DNA from: Bacteroidales bacterium
GTDB taxonomy: Bacteria; Bacteroidota; Bacteroidia; Bacteroidales; Lentimicrobiaceae
Direction of reading: 5' to 3'
NCBI GenBank assembly: GCA_022837485.1
Contig: JALHHH010000008.1
Location: forward strand, 1-48,824
Length of the DNA: 48,824 bases
How positions within the stretch are numbered: position 1 is the stretch's first letter; every line of letters begins with the position of its first letter. Under the pieces are notes generated by a model. That model did not search any database and had not been told where the DNA came from. It saw only the letters and a list, made by a program, of their open reading frames with translations. Shown here piece after piece: positions 34,019 to 42,331 of the stretch. The position numbers and the translations under genes are program-made.

Positions 34019-36760
34019 ATGGAGATCAACTTGTTTGCAAATCTTGAAGAGATTACAGAGCACAAGGAGAAAGAAAAGACAGGTGATTATTACAATGAGA
34101 TGCTCGAAAACCGGGTGAGACCAGCTGTGCCGGGTCAACCTGAATTAAAACCGGAACAGAACGAAACTAAAAAAATGGAAGAACTGATTATTGAAGAGAA
34201 GACCGGGATACAGGAGCCGGCCTCCATGGAACCTGTATCGTACACGCATGAAGAAATTCTGGAGAAGGCTACCGAATATTTCGGGGGTGATACCCTCGCC
34301 GCAAATGTATGGATGAACAAGTATGCCCTGAAGGACAGTGACGGGAATATCTATGAGCTTACGCCCGACGATATGCACCGCCGCCTGGCTTCAGAGGTTG
34401 CCAGAATAGAAAAACGATATCCCAACCCGCTTTCGGAAGATGAGATTTTCGAGCTTTTCCGCAATTTCCGATACATCATCCCGCAGGGAAGTCCCATGGC
34501 CGGAATCGGCAATAATTTCCAGGTGTCGTCGCTTTCAAACTGCTTTGTAATCGGCGGAGATGGAAATTACGATTCCTACGGCGGAATCATGAAAATAGAC
34601 CAGGAACAGGTTCAGCTTATGAAACGCCGCGGTGGTGTGGGACATGATCTCTCGCATATTCGCCCGACAGGCAGCCCGGTAAAAAACAGTGCTCTTACCT
34701 CAACGGGTATTGTTCCTTTTATGGAACGTTATTCCAACTCAACCCGCGAAGTGGCCCAGGACGGGCGTCGGGGAGCACTCATGCTAACCATCTCGGTGAA
34801 ACATCCCGATGCCGAACGTTTTATCGATGCCAAACTGGAACAGGGAAAAGTTACCGGAGCTAACGTTTCGGTTAAGATCGACGATGATTTTATGCGCAGC
34901 GTAGTCGATGGTACTACCTACCGCCAGCAGTATCCGATAATGTCGGGGAATCCCTCTAAAGTACAGGAAATCGATGCCCGGGCACTATGGGATAAAATCA
35001 TTCATAATGCATGGAAATCGGCTGAACCCGGTGTTCTCTTCTGGGATACGGTAGTTCGTGAATCGGTGCCCGACTGCTATGCCGATCTGGGCTTTAAAAC
35101 GCTTTCAACCAACCCGTGCGGAGAAATACCCCTCTGCCCCTACGACAGCTGCCGGCTGATAGCTCTTAACCTCTACGGATACGTCCGGAATCCGTTTACC
35201 CCGGAAGCCAGCTTTGATTTTGACCTTTTCAGAAAGCATGCAGCAAATGCATTGCGGATTATGGACGACATCATCGATCTGGAAACGGAAAAAATCGATG
35301 CCATTATCGGAAAGGTAAAATCCGATCCGGAAGACGAGGAAGTGAAGCGCATCGAAATGAAGATGTGGCAGAATATCAAAGCAAAAACCCTGCAGGGCCG
35401 ACGTACCGGAATCGGTATTACTGCCGAAGGAGATATGCTTGCAGCTCTTGGTCTTCGATATGGAACCGATGATGCAACCAGTTTCTCCGTTGAGATTCAT
35501 AAAACCCTTGCCATTGAAGTTTATGGTGCCTCCGCCGATCTGGCTGCCGAGCGCGGGCCGTTTCCCATCTATAGTTTTGAACGCGAAAAAAATAACCCCT
35601 TTATCCTGCGCCTGAAAGAAGCCGCCCCCGAAGTTTACGGGAAAATTGCAGCCCACGGACGCCGTAATATTGCAATGCTTACAATTGCACCTACCGGCAG
35701 TGTAAGCATCTGTACACAAACCACCAGCGGAATTGAGCCGGTATTTATGGTGAGCTACAAACGACGCCGGAAAGTTAACCCCAACGATAAAAACGTCAAC
35801 GTTACCTTCGTGGATGAAATCGGAGATTCGTGGGAAGAATACAACGTGTTCCACCCGAAGTTCCTCGACTGGATGATGGCAAACGGTTACAATACGGATG
35901 AGGTTATTCACTACGACGAAAACAGGCTTCAGTCCATTATCGAGAAGTCGCCGTATTACAAGGCCACTTCCAACGACATCGACTGGCTCAGCAAGGTCCG
36001 GATGCAGGGAGCAATACAGAAATGGGTCGATCACTCCATCAGCGTAACCGTTAACCTTCCAAAAGATGTTACCGAAGACCTGGTCAGCAAGGTTTATCAA
36101 ACCGCCTGGGAATCGGGATGCAAAGGAATGACCATTTATCGCGACGGTTCCCGTGCCGGCGTGCTCGTAGGAAAAGAAAATCCTGAAGATAAAGAGAGTA
36201 AATTCCACGAAACAAAAGCACCCCCAAGGCCTCAGAAACTGGATGCCGACGTGGTCAGGTTTCAAAATGATCACGAAAAATGGATCGCTGTAATCGGACT
36301 GCTCGATAACAAGCCATACGAAATTTTCACCGGTAAAGCCGAAGGCTTCTTCCTGCCCCCCTGGGTGCAGAATGGCTGGGTGCTGCGCAATAAACTCGAA
36401 GGAGAACCCGCCCGGTACGATTTCCAGTTCCTCGATAAAGACGGATATAAAGTTACAATTGAAGGACTCTCGCGCTCGTTCAACAAAGAGTTCTGGAACT
36501 ACGCCAAACTTATCTCCGGGATACTGCGCCACGGTATGCCCCTCCCATTCCTGGTTAACCTGATCGAAAATCTGAATTTTGATAACGACAGCATCACTAC
36601 ATGGAAAAATGGTGTGGTTCGTTCCCTCAAACGGTATATTCCCGACGGAACTGCCGTGAATACAAAAGATGAATGTCCCAACTGCGGCGAAAAAGTAGCA
36701 TTTGTTTACAAGGAAGGTTGTCAGACCTGCTCCAGTTGCGGATATTCAAAGTGCAGTTAA
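34019..36760 (+). CDS. nrdJ: Adenosylcobalamin-dependent ribonucleotide reductase (class II)
   Basis: Reduces ribonucleotides to deoxyribonucleotides using a B12-derived radical. In this 913-residue protein SSLSNCFVIGG (Cys175) and NPCGEIPLC (Cys367, Glu369) supply active-site residues, followed by MTIAPTGSVS-type phosphate-binding sequence (LTIAPTGSVSICTQT) and ESGCKGMTIYRDGSR. A C-terminal zinc-ribbon-like tail holds CPNC, CQTCSSC and a final CS, likely the shuttle cysteines. Residues 1-69 are an acidic extension; the familiar family start would be the Met at 34226, and the Met at 34175 is a further alternative. A strong hairpin follows at 36834. The enzyme works with or without oxygen, but needs cobalamin uptake or synthesis genes not present here. 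Confidence 0.95.
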   Translation: MEINLFANLEEITEHKEKEKTGDYYNEMLENRVRPAVPGQPELKPEQNETKKMEELIIEEKTGIQEPASMEPVSYTHEEILEKATEYFGGDTLAANVWMNKYALKDSDGNIYELTPDDMHRRLASEVARIEKRYPNPLSEDEIFELFRNFRYIIPQGSPMAGIGNNFQVSSLSNCFVIGGDGNYDSYGGIMKIDQEQVQLMKRRGGVGHDLSHIRPTGSPVKNSALTSTGIVPFMERYSNSTREVAQDGRRGALMLTISVKHPDAERFIDAKLEQGKVTGANVSVKIDDDFMRSVVDGTTYRQQYPIMSGNPSKVQEIDARALWDKIIHNAWKSAEPGVLFWDTVVRESVPDCYADLGFKTLSTNPCGEIPLCPYDSCRLIALNLYGYVRNPFTPEASFDFDLFRKHAANALRIMDDIIDLETEKIDAIIGKVKSDPEDEEVKRIEMKMWQNIKAKTLQGRRTGIGITAEGDMLAALGLRYGTDDATSFSVEIHKTLAIEVYGASADLAAERGPFPIYSFEREKNNPFILRLKEAAPEVYGKIAAHGRRNIAMLTIAPTGSVSICTQTTSGIEPVFMVSYKRRRKVNPNDKNVNVTFVDEIGDSWEEYNVFHPKFLDWMMANGYNTDEVIHYDENRLQSIIEKSPYYKATSNDIDWLSKVRMQGAIQKWVDHSISVTVNLPKDVTEDLVSKVYQTAWESGCKGMTIYRDGSRAGVLVGKENPEDKESKFHETKAPPRPQKLDADVVRFQNDHEKWIAVIGLLDNKPYEIFTGKAEGFFLPPWVQNGWVLRNKLEGEPARYDFQFLDKDGYKVTIEGLSRSFNKEFWNYAKLISGILRHGMPLPFLVNLIENLNFDNDSITTWKNGVVRSLKRYIPDGTAVNTKDECPNCGEKVAFVYKEGCQTCSSCGYSKCS

Positions 36761-36833
36761 TATTTGCCAACAGACATAACCGGTCAGGTTCCGGTTCCTG
36801 ACCCGGCGTTTTCCTGAATAACCGAATCGCATG

Positions 36834-36863
36834 AAAGAACCCTGCTTTACGGCAGGGTTCTTT
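36834..36863 (+). terminator. Hairpin terminator after nrdJ
   Basis: A perfect 12-bp stem, AAAGAACCCTGC (36834-36845) with GCAGGGTTCTTT (36852-36863), and a 6-base loop. It lies 73 bases after the nrdJ stop. The tail after the stem is ATTAAGG, so the U-run is mostly inside the stem. Confidence 0.85.
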
Positions 36864-37004
36864 ATTAAGGCAAATTCAGTATACCCGGATCCCAAAACCG
36901 GCTACCGGATTTAAATACGTGTACAGCCTGAAATGTGGAAGTCTTCAGGAAAAAGGAGTGTTTAGCACAAAACGAAAGTACAACAACGGTAATCCCCAAA
37001 AAGA

Positions 37005-37055
37005 CCTGTCAATCCTGTCAATCCTGTCAATCCTGTCAATCCTGTCAATCCTGTC
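37005..37055. repeat. 9-bp tandem repeat (CCTGTCAAT)5 plus a partial copy
   Basis: Five perfect copies of CCTGTCAAT from 37005 to 37049, then CCTGTC. On the opposite strand each unit reads ATTGACAGG. It lies in the 349-base region between nrdJ and the leftward gene at 37110, which otherwise contains only the nrdJ terminator. A spurious ORF through it would encode Gln-Ser-Cys repeats. Confidence 0.95.
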
Positions 37056-37109
37056 TTTTAAGGGAAATTATTACGAAGACCGCAGGTAAACAAGTCATCC
37101 TGTATTGTC

Positions 37110-37511
37110 TCAGAAGTGAATTTTATGGTAGTCGAAGGTCTGGTTGTCTCTGAAGTGACGGATTTTAGCTGCCAGCATCAAAAAAATCTTCAGATCGTTG
37201 CGATTAAACCAGTCGATGGCTTCCGGCTGGTTGTGACAGGCATCTGCGAAAACTGCCAGAAAGTAGTGCTTGTTCAGGTTTAGCCAGTTGTAGGCATTTT
37301 TATTTTCATCGATAGCCGAATCCAGGGCTGCCAGCTGGGGAAAGCCATTAGCCATCAGCCACCTGAATGCATCCTGACTTCCCCTTATGGCACTTGAAAG
37401 TGCAGCCAGCTCCGGATGCCCGTTTTGCAGCAGCCAGTTCAGCAATTCTTCGTTGCCACCGAAAGTCTCTCCAAATGCAAGCAATACCTTTACAGGATAG
37501 GTTTCGAGCAT
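37110..37511 (-). CDS. Hypothetical helical protein with 25-residue Trp repeats
   Basis: A 133-residue protein I do not recognise. It contains four tandem units whose tryptophans are each exactly 25 residues apart. The pattern is about xAxxWLxxNGxxxLAALxxAIxxx: LLNWLLQNGHPELAALSSAI, AFRWLMANGFPQLAALDSAI, AYNWLNLNKHYFLAVFADAC and AIDWFNRNDLKIFLMLAAKI. Each unit looks like two short helices, giving a small alpha-solenoid resembling ankyrin or TPR arrays but of different period. There is no signal peptide. I chose the ATG at 37511 (MLETYPVKVL) because the 24 residues upstream of it are unlike the rest; 37583 is an alternative. A protein-binding role is inferred from the fold only. Confidence 0.7.
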   Translation of the reverse strand: MLETYPVKVLLAFGETFGGNEELLNWLLQNGHPELAALSSAIRGSQDAFRWLMANGFPQLAALDSAIDENKNAYNWLNLNKHYFLAVFADACHNQPEAIDWFNRNDLKIFLMLAAKIRHFRDNQTFDYHKIHF

Positions 37512-37682
37512 GGTTGATAGTATTAATCCGGGATGCTGAAATTTATGATAAAAATAAGCAAAAACGGAATCCCGCGAGCGCACATTATGCTTTGGATCCG
37601 TTTCTCATTCTTAACGATGCGGGGATACTTAGTTTACCGGTTTCCGTTCAAATTGGTGCCGATGCTGTTTATGGTTCGGGCC

Positions 37683-38462
37683 TCAGGCAAATACCTCATA
37701 AGGGATATTAAGGGGTATGAGCCTTTCGGCGATGGCATTAAGCTCCCCTGCACCAATTTTTTCAATGCCTTCTTCGGGGGTTGTGCGTTCGATGGGATAA
37801 ATCATAACAAGCGAAGGTCGAATCCTGCGGAGGTGCTCCAGCCAGGGAATCAGCTCTGCTTCGGTAGTGTTGTCAACGGTTTGTCCGTTAACGGTTCCCC
37901 GTAAGAAAAGGGTTTGAATGATGAGGTTGCCGTTAAAGGCTGCAAGGTTTTCAACGATGTTCTGTAATTTTACGGGAGAAGCCGGGCGGTTGATGAGGTC
38001 GAACATCTCCTGGGTTCCGGCATCAAGTTTAAGTACGTTGTTATCAATTTTTTGCAATGCTTCGCGTATGCCCTTAACGTGAAGGCGGGTGGCATTTGAA
38101 AGAACCGTAATTTTTGCTTCCGGGAAGAGCTCATCGCGCAAAGCGATAGTATGGTCGATAATTTCCGGAAAATCCGGATGAAGGGTGGGCTCTCCGTTCC
38201 CTGCAAAGGTTATATTATCGGGTTTTAACCCGTTGCTCTTAAGTTCCCTGAAACGGCTTTCGAGCGCTTCTCCCACTTCGGCTCCCGTATGAATTTTAGC
38301 CCGTTTTTCCTGGGCCGGATCGGTAAGTCCGCATTCACAGTAAATGCAATTAAACGAGCAGAATTTCATAGTTTCGGGCAGCAGATTCACCCCAAGGGAT
38401 ACTCCAAACCGGCGGCTTTTAACGGGACCGAATACAATCTCATCGAACAGAAAGCAGGACAT
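37683..38462 (-). CDS. Radical SAM protein (COG0731-like)
   Basis: A 259-residue radical SAM enzyme. The 4Fe-4S motif is CSFNCIYC (Cys35, Cys39, Cys42), followed by ITFAGNGEPTLHPDF, the GGE-like SAM-binding region, and VLSNATRL. It begins FGPVKSRRFGVSLGVNLLP, seen in the group related to wyosine-synthesis TYW1 and to many uncharacterised bacterial proteins. Bacteria do not make wyosine, so the reaction is unknown. It has no maturation partner or peptide substrate gene beside it. A -7 box lies 15 bases before the start. Confidence 0.9.
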   Translation of the reverse strand: MSCFLFDEIVFGPVKSRRFGVSLGVNLLPETMKFCSFNCIYCECGLTDPAQEKRAKIHTGAEVGEALESRFRELKSNGLKPDNITFAGNGEPTLHPDFPEIIDHTIALRDELFPEAKITVLSNATRLHVKGIREALQKIDNNVLKLDAGTQEMFDLINRPASPVKLQNIVENLAAFNGNLIIQTLFLRGTVNGQTVDNTTEAELIPWLEHLRRIRPSLVMIYPIERTTPEEGIEKIGAGELNAIAERLIPLNIPYEVFA

Positions 38463-38476
38463 AACAGATTTTTGAG

Positions 38477-38484
38477 CAAAATTA
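38477..38484 (-). promoter_or_regulatory. -7 box for the radical SAM gene
   Basis: The minus strand reads TAATTTTG, 14 bases before the start codon at 38462. Confidence 0.45.
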
Positions 38485-38585
38485 CAAATATTCCCCGGGA
38501 TGAACCTTAAGTCCGTTTTCGTACTTTACTTTCATAAATAGCCAATTTTCTTTGCTAATAAAGGTATTGAGCTGCCGATTTGGAA

Positions 38586-38593
38586 TATCTTTG
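38586..38593 (+). promoter_or_regulatory. -7 box for the polyprenyl synthase gene
   Basis: TATCTTTG lies 26 bases before the ATG at 38620. A TTG at 38567-38569 is 16 bases upstream, slightly short. Confidence 0.5.
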
Positions 38594-38619
38594 CACCAAC
38601 ATACATCGTTTCAATCGTT

Positions 38620-39597
38620 ATGATGCCCACTCTCAGCGAAATACAAACTCCGGTCAAATCACAGATAGCAGAATTTGAAACGCGGTTCCGTCGGTCAATG
38701 AGGAGTTCCGTGCCTCTTCTCGACCGTATAACCGGTTATCTTGTGAAGCGGAAAGGAAAGCAGCTGCGGCCTTTATTTGTATTCCTGACGGCTGAACTCT
38801 GCGGGGGGACTACAGAGCCAACCTTCAGGGCGGCATCGCTGATAGAGCTCCTGCACACCGCAACCCTGATCCACGACGACGTTGTCGACGATTCAAACGA
38901 GCGCCGCGGATTCTTCTCCCTGAATGCACTCTGGAAGAATAAAATTTCTGTACTTGTCGGCGACTTTCTTCTTTCAAAAGGGCTTCTTCTGGCCATCGAC
39001 AACAACGACATCGAGTTGCTGCGCATTGTTTCAAACGCCACCCGTGAGATGAGCGAAGGCGAACTGTTGCAGATCGAAAAAGCACGCCGGCTGGATATCA
39101 GCGAGGAGGTATATTTTGAAATTATCCGCAAGAAAACTGCTTCTCTCATTGCCTCCTGCTGTGCCTGCGGAGCCTCCTCCGTTAACGCAGACGATGAAAT
39201 GGTAAAAAAGATGCATCGTTTCGGAGAGCTAACCGGTATTGCATTCCAGATAAAAGACGATTTGTTTGATTACAGCAGGAGTTTTGATACCGGGAAGCCC
39301 AGTGCCATTGATATAAAGGAGAAAAAGATGACACTCCCGCTTATATATCTCCTCAATAACAGCAGCTGGCTCGAGAAACAGAAGATTATCAATACCGTAA
39401 AAAACCATAACGACAAGCCCGATAAGGTAGCTGCGCTGATTAAACGGGTTAAGGAGTCGGGCGGTATTGATTATGCCGAAAAACACATGCTTGAATACCG
39501 CGACAAAGCGCTGGAACTTCTGATGGAGTTCCCGGCCGGACCGGCACGCGATTCCCTGGAAAAGCTGGTGGTTTTTACTACCGAACGCAGGAACTGA
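38620..39597 (+). CDS. Polyprenyl (octaprenyl-type) diphosphate synthase
   Basis: Trans-prenyltransferase that extends farnesyl diphosphate with isopentenyl diphosphate, giving the side chain of menaquinone. The 325-residue product has the first Asp-rich motif DDVVDD at 86-91 within LIHDDVVDDSNERRG, the second at FQIKDDLFDYS, and GKQLRPLFVFLTAEL near the N-terminus. The small residues before the first motif (LLHTATLIH) fit a long-chain enzyme. The first Met is followed immediately by another, so the start could be one codon later. Chain length cannot be fixed from the sequence. Confidence 0.92.
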   Translation: MMPTLSEIQTPVKSQIAEFETRFRRSMRSSVPLLDRITGYLVKRKGKQLRPLFVFLTAELCGGTTEPTFRAASLIELLHTATLIHDDVVDDSNERRGFFSLNALWKNKISVLVGDFLLSKGLLLAIDNNDIELLRIVSNATREMSEGELLQIEKARRLDISEEVYFEIIRKKTASLIASCCACGASSVNADDEMVKKMHRFGELTGIAFQIKDDLFDYSRSFDTGKPSAIDIKEKKMTLPLIYLLNNSSWLEKQKIINTVKNHNDKPDKVAALIKRVKESGGIDYAEKHMLEYRDKALELLMEFPAGPARDSLEKLVVFTTERRN

Positions 39598-39692
39598 CGT
39601 GAGCGAATGCAATATTCTGCCATCCCGGAAGCTATAACACGATACATTAGAAGTTTAACGAACCTGACCGTTGATTCGGCTAACGAGCCGCT

Positions 39693-40742
39693 TTATGCTT
39701 TGCGCATGGTAAAAGCGAAGGTTGTTCCTAAACCCGGGGCGCTGCGAACGTTGATGGTTTGATCGTGTGCCTCAATGATGTGTTTTACAATTGCCAGACC
39801 CAGACCGGAGCCCCCCTGCTCACGCGAACGGCCTTTGTCGGTTCGGTAGAAACGTTCAAAAATCCGGTTCAGCTCCGCAGCTTCAATGCCGTTTCCGTTA
39901 TCGGTTACCTCAACCAGAATGTGTTCATCCATGTCGAAAAAACTGATTTTTGTTTTTCCGCATTCCTGGTTTCCATACTTCAGCGAATTATCAACCAGGT
40001 TGATAAGCACTTCGCGGAGACGCTCCTTATCGGCAGTAACGTAAACGGGCTTTTCGTAATCATCGCCGAAATAAATGGTATTGTTGCGTTTTTTTGCCTT
40101 TATTTCCATGAATTCCGCTACATCCCTGGCAAGGGCAAGCAAATCTATTTTCTTCAGATTGAGCTGAAGCTCGCCGGACTCGAGTTGCGATATGGTTTCC
40201 AGGTCTTCAACAATGGCAATCATACGGTTTATACTTTTTTCGGTGCGCAGCAGGTATTCCTTATTGATGCTGGGATCTTCGAGTCCGCCGTCGAGCAGGG
40301 TAAGTACATAGCCCTGTATGTTGAAAATGGGCGTTTTAAGTTCGTGCGACACATTCCCCAGAAATTCCCTCCTGTATTTGGCCATCTGTTTCAGCTCTTC
40401 GATTTCCCTGCTTTTTTTCTCCCCCCATTCAAGAGCTTCCTCATACACCGATTCAATGGTATCGCCTTTAATAATGACTTTATCGTTTCCCCTTGCAATT
40501 TTGTTGTGTCGTATCGACTTGTATATCAAGCGGATTTTCTCATAAATAAATTTTTTGAGGGTATACCTGAAAATGAACAGGGAGGCACCAAAAACCAGAA
40601 TTCCGGCGATGGCAACAGTAATCCAGGAGTTATCGGATGGCAGTACCAGCTTAAGAAGAAGCAGTATCAGCATAACAAACAGCGACAGAAGAACCGCATT
40701 GTTAAGTGCTAGTTTATTCGGATTTGAGAAATGTTTCTTCAT
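39693..40742 (-). CDS. Two-component sensor histidine kinase (PhoR-like)
   Basis: A 349-residue membrane kinase. Two membrane helices (about residues 13-33 and 40-60) are separated by only a few residues, so there is almost no periplasmic sensor. A helical linker leads to HisKA with GNVSHELKTPIF (phosphoacceptor His133), then HATPase_c with the N box NLVDNSLKYGN, DNGNGIE, and GGSGLGLAIVKHI. It lies 15 bases after the response regulator gene. The absence of an extracellular domain suggests sensing within the membrane or through another protein, as in PhoR, but the signal is unknown. Confidence 0.93.
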   Translation of the reverse strand: MKKHFSNPNKLALNNAVLLSLFVMLILLLLKLVLPSDNSWITVAIAGILVFGASLFIFRYTLKKFIYEKIRLIYKSIRHNKIARGNDKVIIKGDTIESVYEEALEWGEKKSREIEELKQMAKYRREFLGNVSHELKTPIFNIQGYVLTLLDGGLEDPSINKEYLLRTEKSINRMIAIVEDLETISQLESGELQLNLKKIDLLALARDVAEFMEIKAKKRNNTIYFGDDYEKPVYVTADKERLREVLINLVDNSLKYGNQECGKTKISFFDMDEHILVEVTDNGNGIEAAELNRIFERFYRTDKGRSREQGGSGLGLAIVKHIIEAHDQTINVRSAPGLGTTFAFTMRKA

Positions 40743-40757
40743 AGCCTGATTTTGTGG

Positions 40758-41453
40758 TTATTCTTCGCGGGCTTCGTATTTATAGCCAACCCCTTTAATT
40801 GTCCGAATGTTGCTTATGCCTATTTTTTCACGAATTTTCCTGACGTGAACGTCAATGGTACGGTCGCCAACAATTACATCGTTGCCCCAGACACTTGAAA
40901 AAATTTCATCTCTCGAAAACACTTTGTTTGGACGAGAGGTGAGCAGTACCAGTAATTCAAACTCTTTTTTGGGCAGAGAAATCTCTTTACCGCCTTTGAT
41001 GATTACATACTTTTCACGGTCGATAATCAGGTCGGGAAGAGTAAGCGTTTGTTCCGACTCGCGTTTATTGGCGCGGTAGCGGCGAAGCAAGGCTTTTACC
41101 CTACTTGTAAGCACCTTTGGTTTAATGGGCTTGGCAATGTAGTCGTCGGCTCCTGCTTCAAAGCCGGCAATTTGCGAATAGTCTTCGCCCCTGGCTGTTA
41201 GAAATACCACGATAGAATCCGACAGCCCGGGAATCTGCCTTATTTCACGGCACGTTTCAATGCCATCCATTTCCGGCATCATTACATCCAGGATTATCAG
41301 ATGAGGCTTTTCTTCCCGGGCGGTTTTCAGGGCTTCTTTTCCGTTCTTTGCCCTGAACACCCGATAGCCTTCACGCTTGAGGTTATAACTTAGAAATTCA
41401 AGCACATCGGCCTCATCATCGGCAAGAAGAATTTTTATCTGATCGTTTTCCAT
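40758..41453 (-). CDS. OmpR/PhoB-family response regulator
   Basis: A 231-residue regulator. The receiver domain has ADDEADV near the N-terminus, phosphoacceptor Asp56 in LIILDVMMPEMDG, the switch Thr in FLTARGED and the Lys in YIAKPIKPK. The C-terminal winged-helix domain (about 135-231) includes LPKKEFELLVLL, VFSRDEIFSSVWG and RTIDVHVRKIREKI. First gene of the pair with the histidine kinase, driven by a well-matched promoter. Targets are unknown; phosphate response is one possibility by homology. Confidence 0.95.
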   Translation of the reverse strand: MENDQIKILLADDEADVLEFLSYNLKREGYRVFRAKNGKEALKTAREEKPHLIILDVMMPEMDGIETCREIRQIPGLSDSIVVFLTARGEDYSQIAGFEAGADDYIAKPIKPKVLTSRVKALLRRYRANKRESEQTLTLPDLIIDREKYVIIKGGKEISLPKKEFELLVLLTSRPNKVFSRDEIFSSVWGNDVIVGDRTIDVHVRKIREKIGISNIRTIKGVGYKYEAREE

Positions 41454-41481
41454 GAAACATGGTTTTGGCAGGTGGACGTTT

Positions 41482-41512
41482 CAAAGTTAAGAGAAAATGA
41501 CTGAATCTCAAA
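41482..41512 (-). promoter_or_regulatory. Promoter of the two-component operon
   Basis: The minus strand reads TTTG (41509-41512), a 19-base spacer, then TAACTTTG (41482-41489). This is the best full match to the Bacteroidetes consensus in the window. The start codon is 28 bases further on. Confidence 0.7.
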
Positions 41513-41615
41513 AAATGCTATAATTGTCCGGTAACAGCGGTTCTGGCACGGGATGTGCTGCATCGGAATACCAAATCTGAAAAAACTTCGTTAATCTGAG
41601 ACGACAAAACAGACA

Positions 41616-42224
41616 ATGAAACTGAATCTTTTTCTCGCCCCACTGGTTATTCTGATATGTACCCTGCAAGTTAAAGCCGGGGATCCGCCTTCCGCAGTTG
41701 ATAAACGAAGCAATGCAGTTTCTTCGCTCAATGCAGAGGAGCAGGAACTTGCCGATCTAATTAATGAGTACAGGAGAAGCAAGGGGTTGAAAGCAGTGCC
41801 TCTTTCGGCTTCTCTATGCAGGGTTGCCCGGCTGCATGCAACCGATCTGAGCAATAATTATATTTATGGCGGACATTGCAATCTTCACAGCTGGTCAGAA
41901 GATCCGCGATGGAGTTCGTGCTGCTACACGCCCGATCACAAAGCGGCAGAGTGTATGTGGAACAAACCCAGGGAACTGACATCTTACCCGGCCGATGGGT
42001 ATGAGATTGCCTTTTACTCAAATCACGACTATCCCTCGGTCCGGGATTTGGTGGCGGATGCCCTGGGCGGATGGAAGAGCAGTCCGGGCCACCACGATCT
42101 GATTATCAACAGGGGAAAATGGAAAACCGCAAAATGGCAGGCTATGGGAGTGGGTTTCGCCGGCGGCTTTACCATAGTATGGTTCGGAGAAGTCCCGGAT
42201 CCCGAAGGAATGCCTGCGCTTTAG
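41616..42224 (+). CDS. Secreted CAP/SCP-domain protein
   Basis: A 202-residue exported protein. A signal peptide (residues 1-22, ending LQVKAG) precedes a CAP (Cys-rich secretory/PR-1) domain. LINEYRRSKGLKAVPLSASL is the helical start, and the putative metal-site residues are in ARLHATDLSNNY and the SSPGHHDLII motif, ending MGVGFAGGFTIVWFGEV. Cysteines in SSCCYTPDHKAAEC may form disulfides. CAP proteins bind sterols, lipids or peptides in other systems; the bacterial role is unclear. Transcribed away from the two-component operon. Confidence 0.88.
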   Translation: MKLNLFLAPLVILICTLQVKAGDPPSAVDKRSNAVSSLNAEEQELADLINEYRRSKGLKAVPLSASLCRVARLHATDLSNNYIYGGHCNLHSWSEDPRWSSCCYTPDHKAAECMWNKPRELTSYPADGYEIAFYSNHDYPSVRDLVADALGGWKSSPGHHDLIINRGKWKTAKWQAMGVGFAGGFTIVWFGEVPDPEGMPAL

Positions 42225-42331
42225 AATCCGGATGCATCATTACTTTATTGGGGAACCCGGCATTGTTGTTGACCGGGCCTTGCATTTATTTGTACCTTTA
42301 GCTCATTCATGTTAAAGAGAATTGAAAAGGT

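Noticed and set aside
35105..36532. A 475-codon ORF antisense to nrdJ
   Set aside because: It lies wholly opposite a clear nrdJ, has no recognisable motif, and follows from the codon bias of the real gene.
37005..37055. Possible CRISPR array
   Set aside because: Units are 9 bp and contiguous with no spacers, and no cas gene is present.
36935..37153. A 72-codon ORF encoding Gln-Ser-Cys repeats through the 9-bp array
   Set aside because: The repeat explains the open frame; there is no promoter box, no domain, and it runs into the end of the gene on the other strand.
39759..40712. A 317-codon ORF antisense to the histidine kinase gene
   Set aside because: Complete overlap with a canonical kinase and no start signal or domain of its own.
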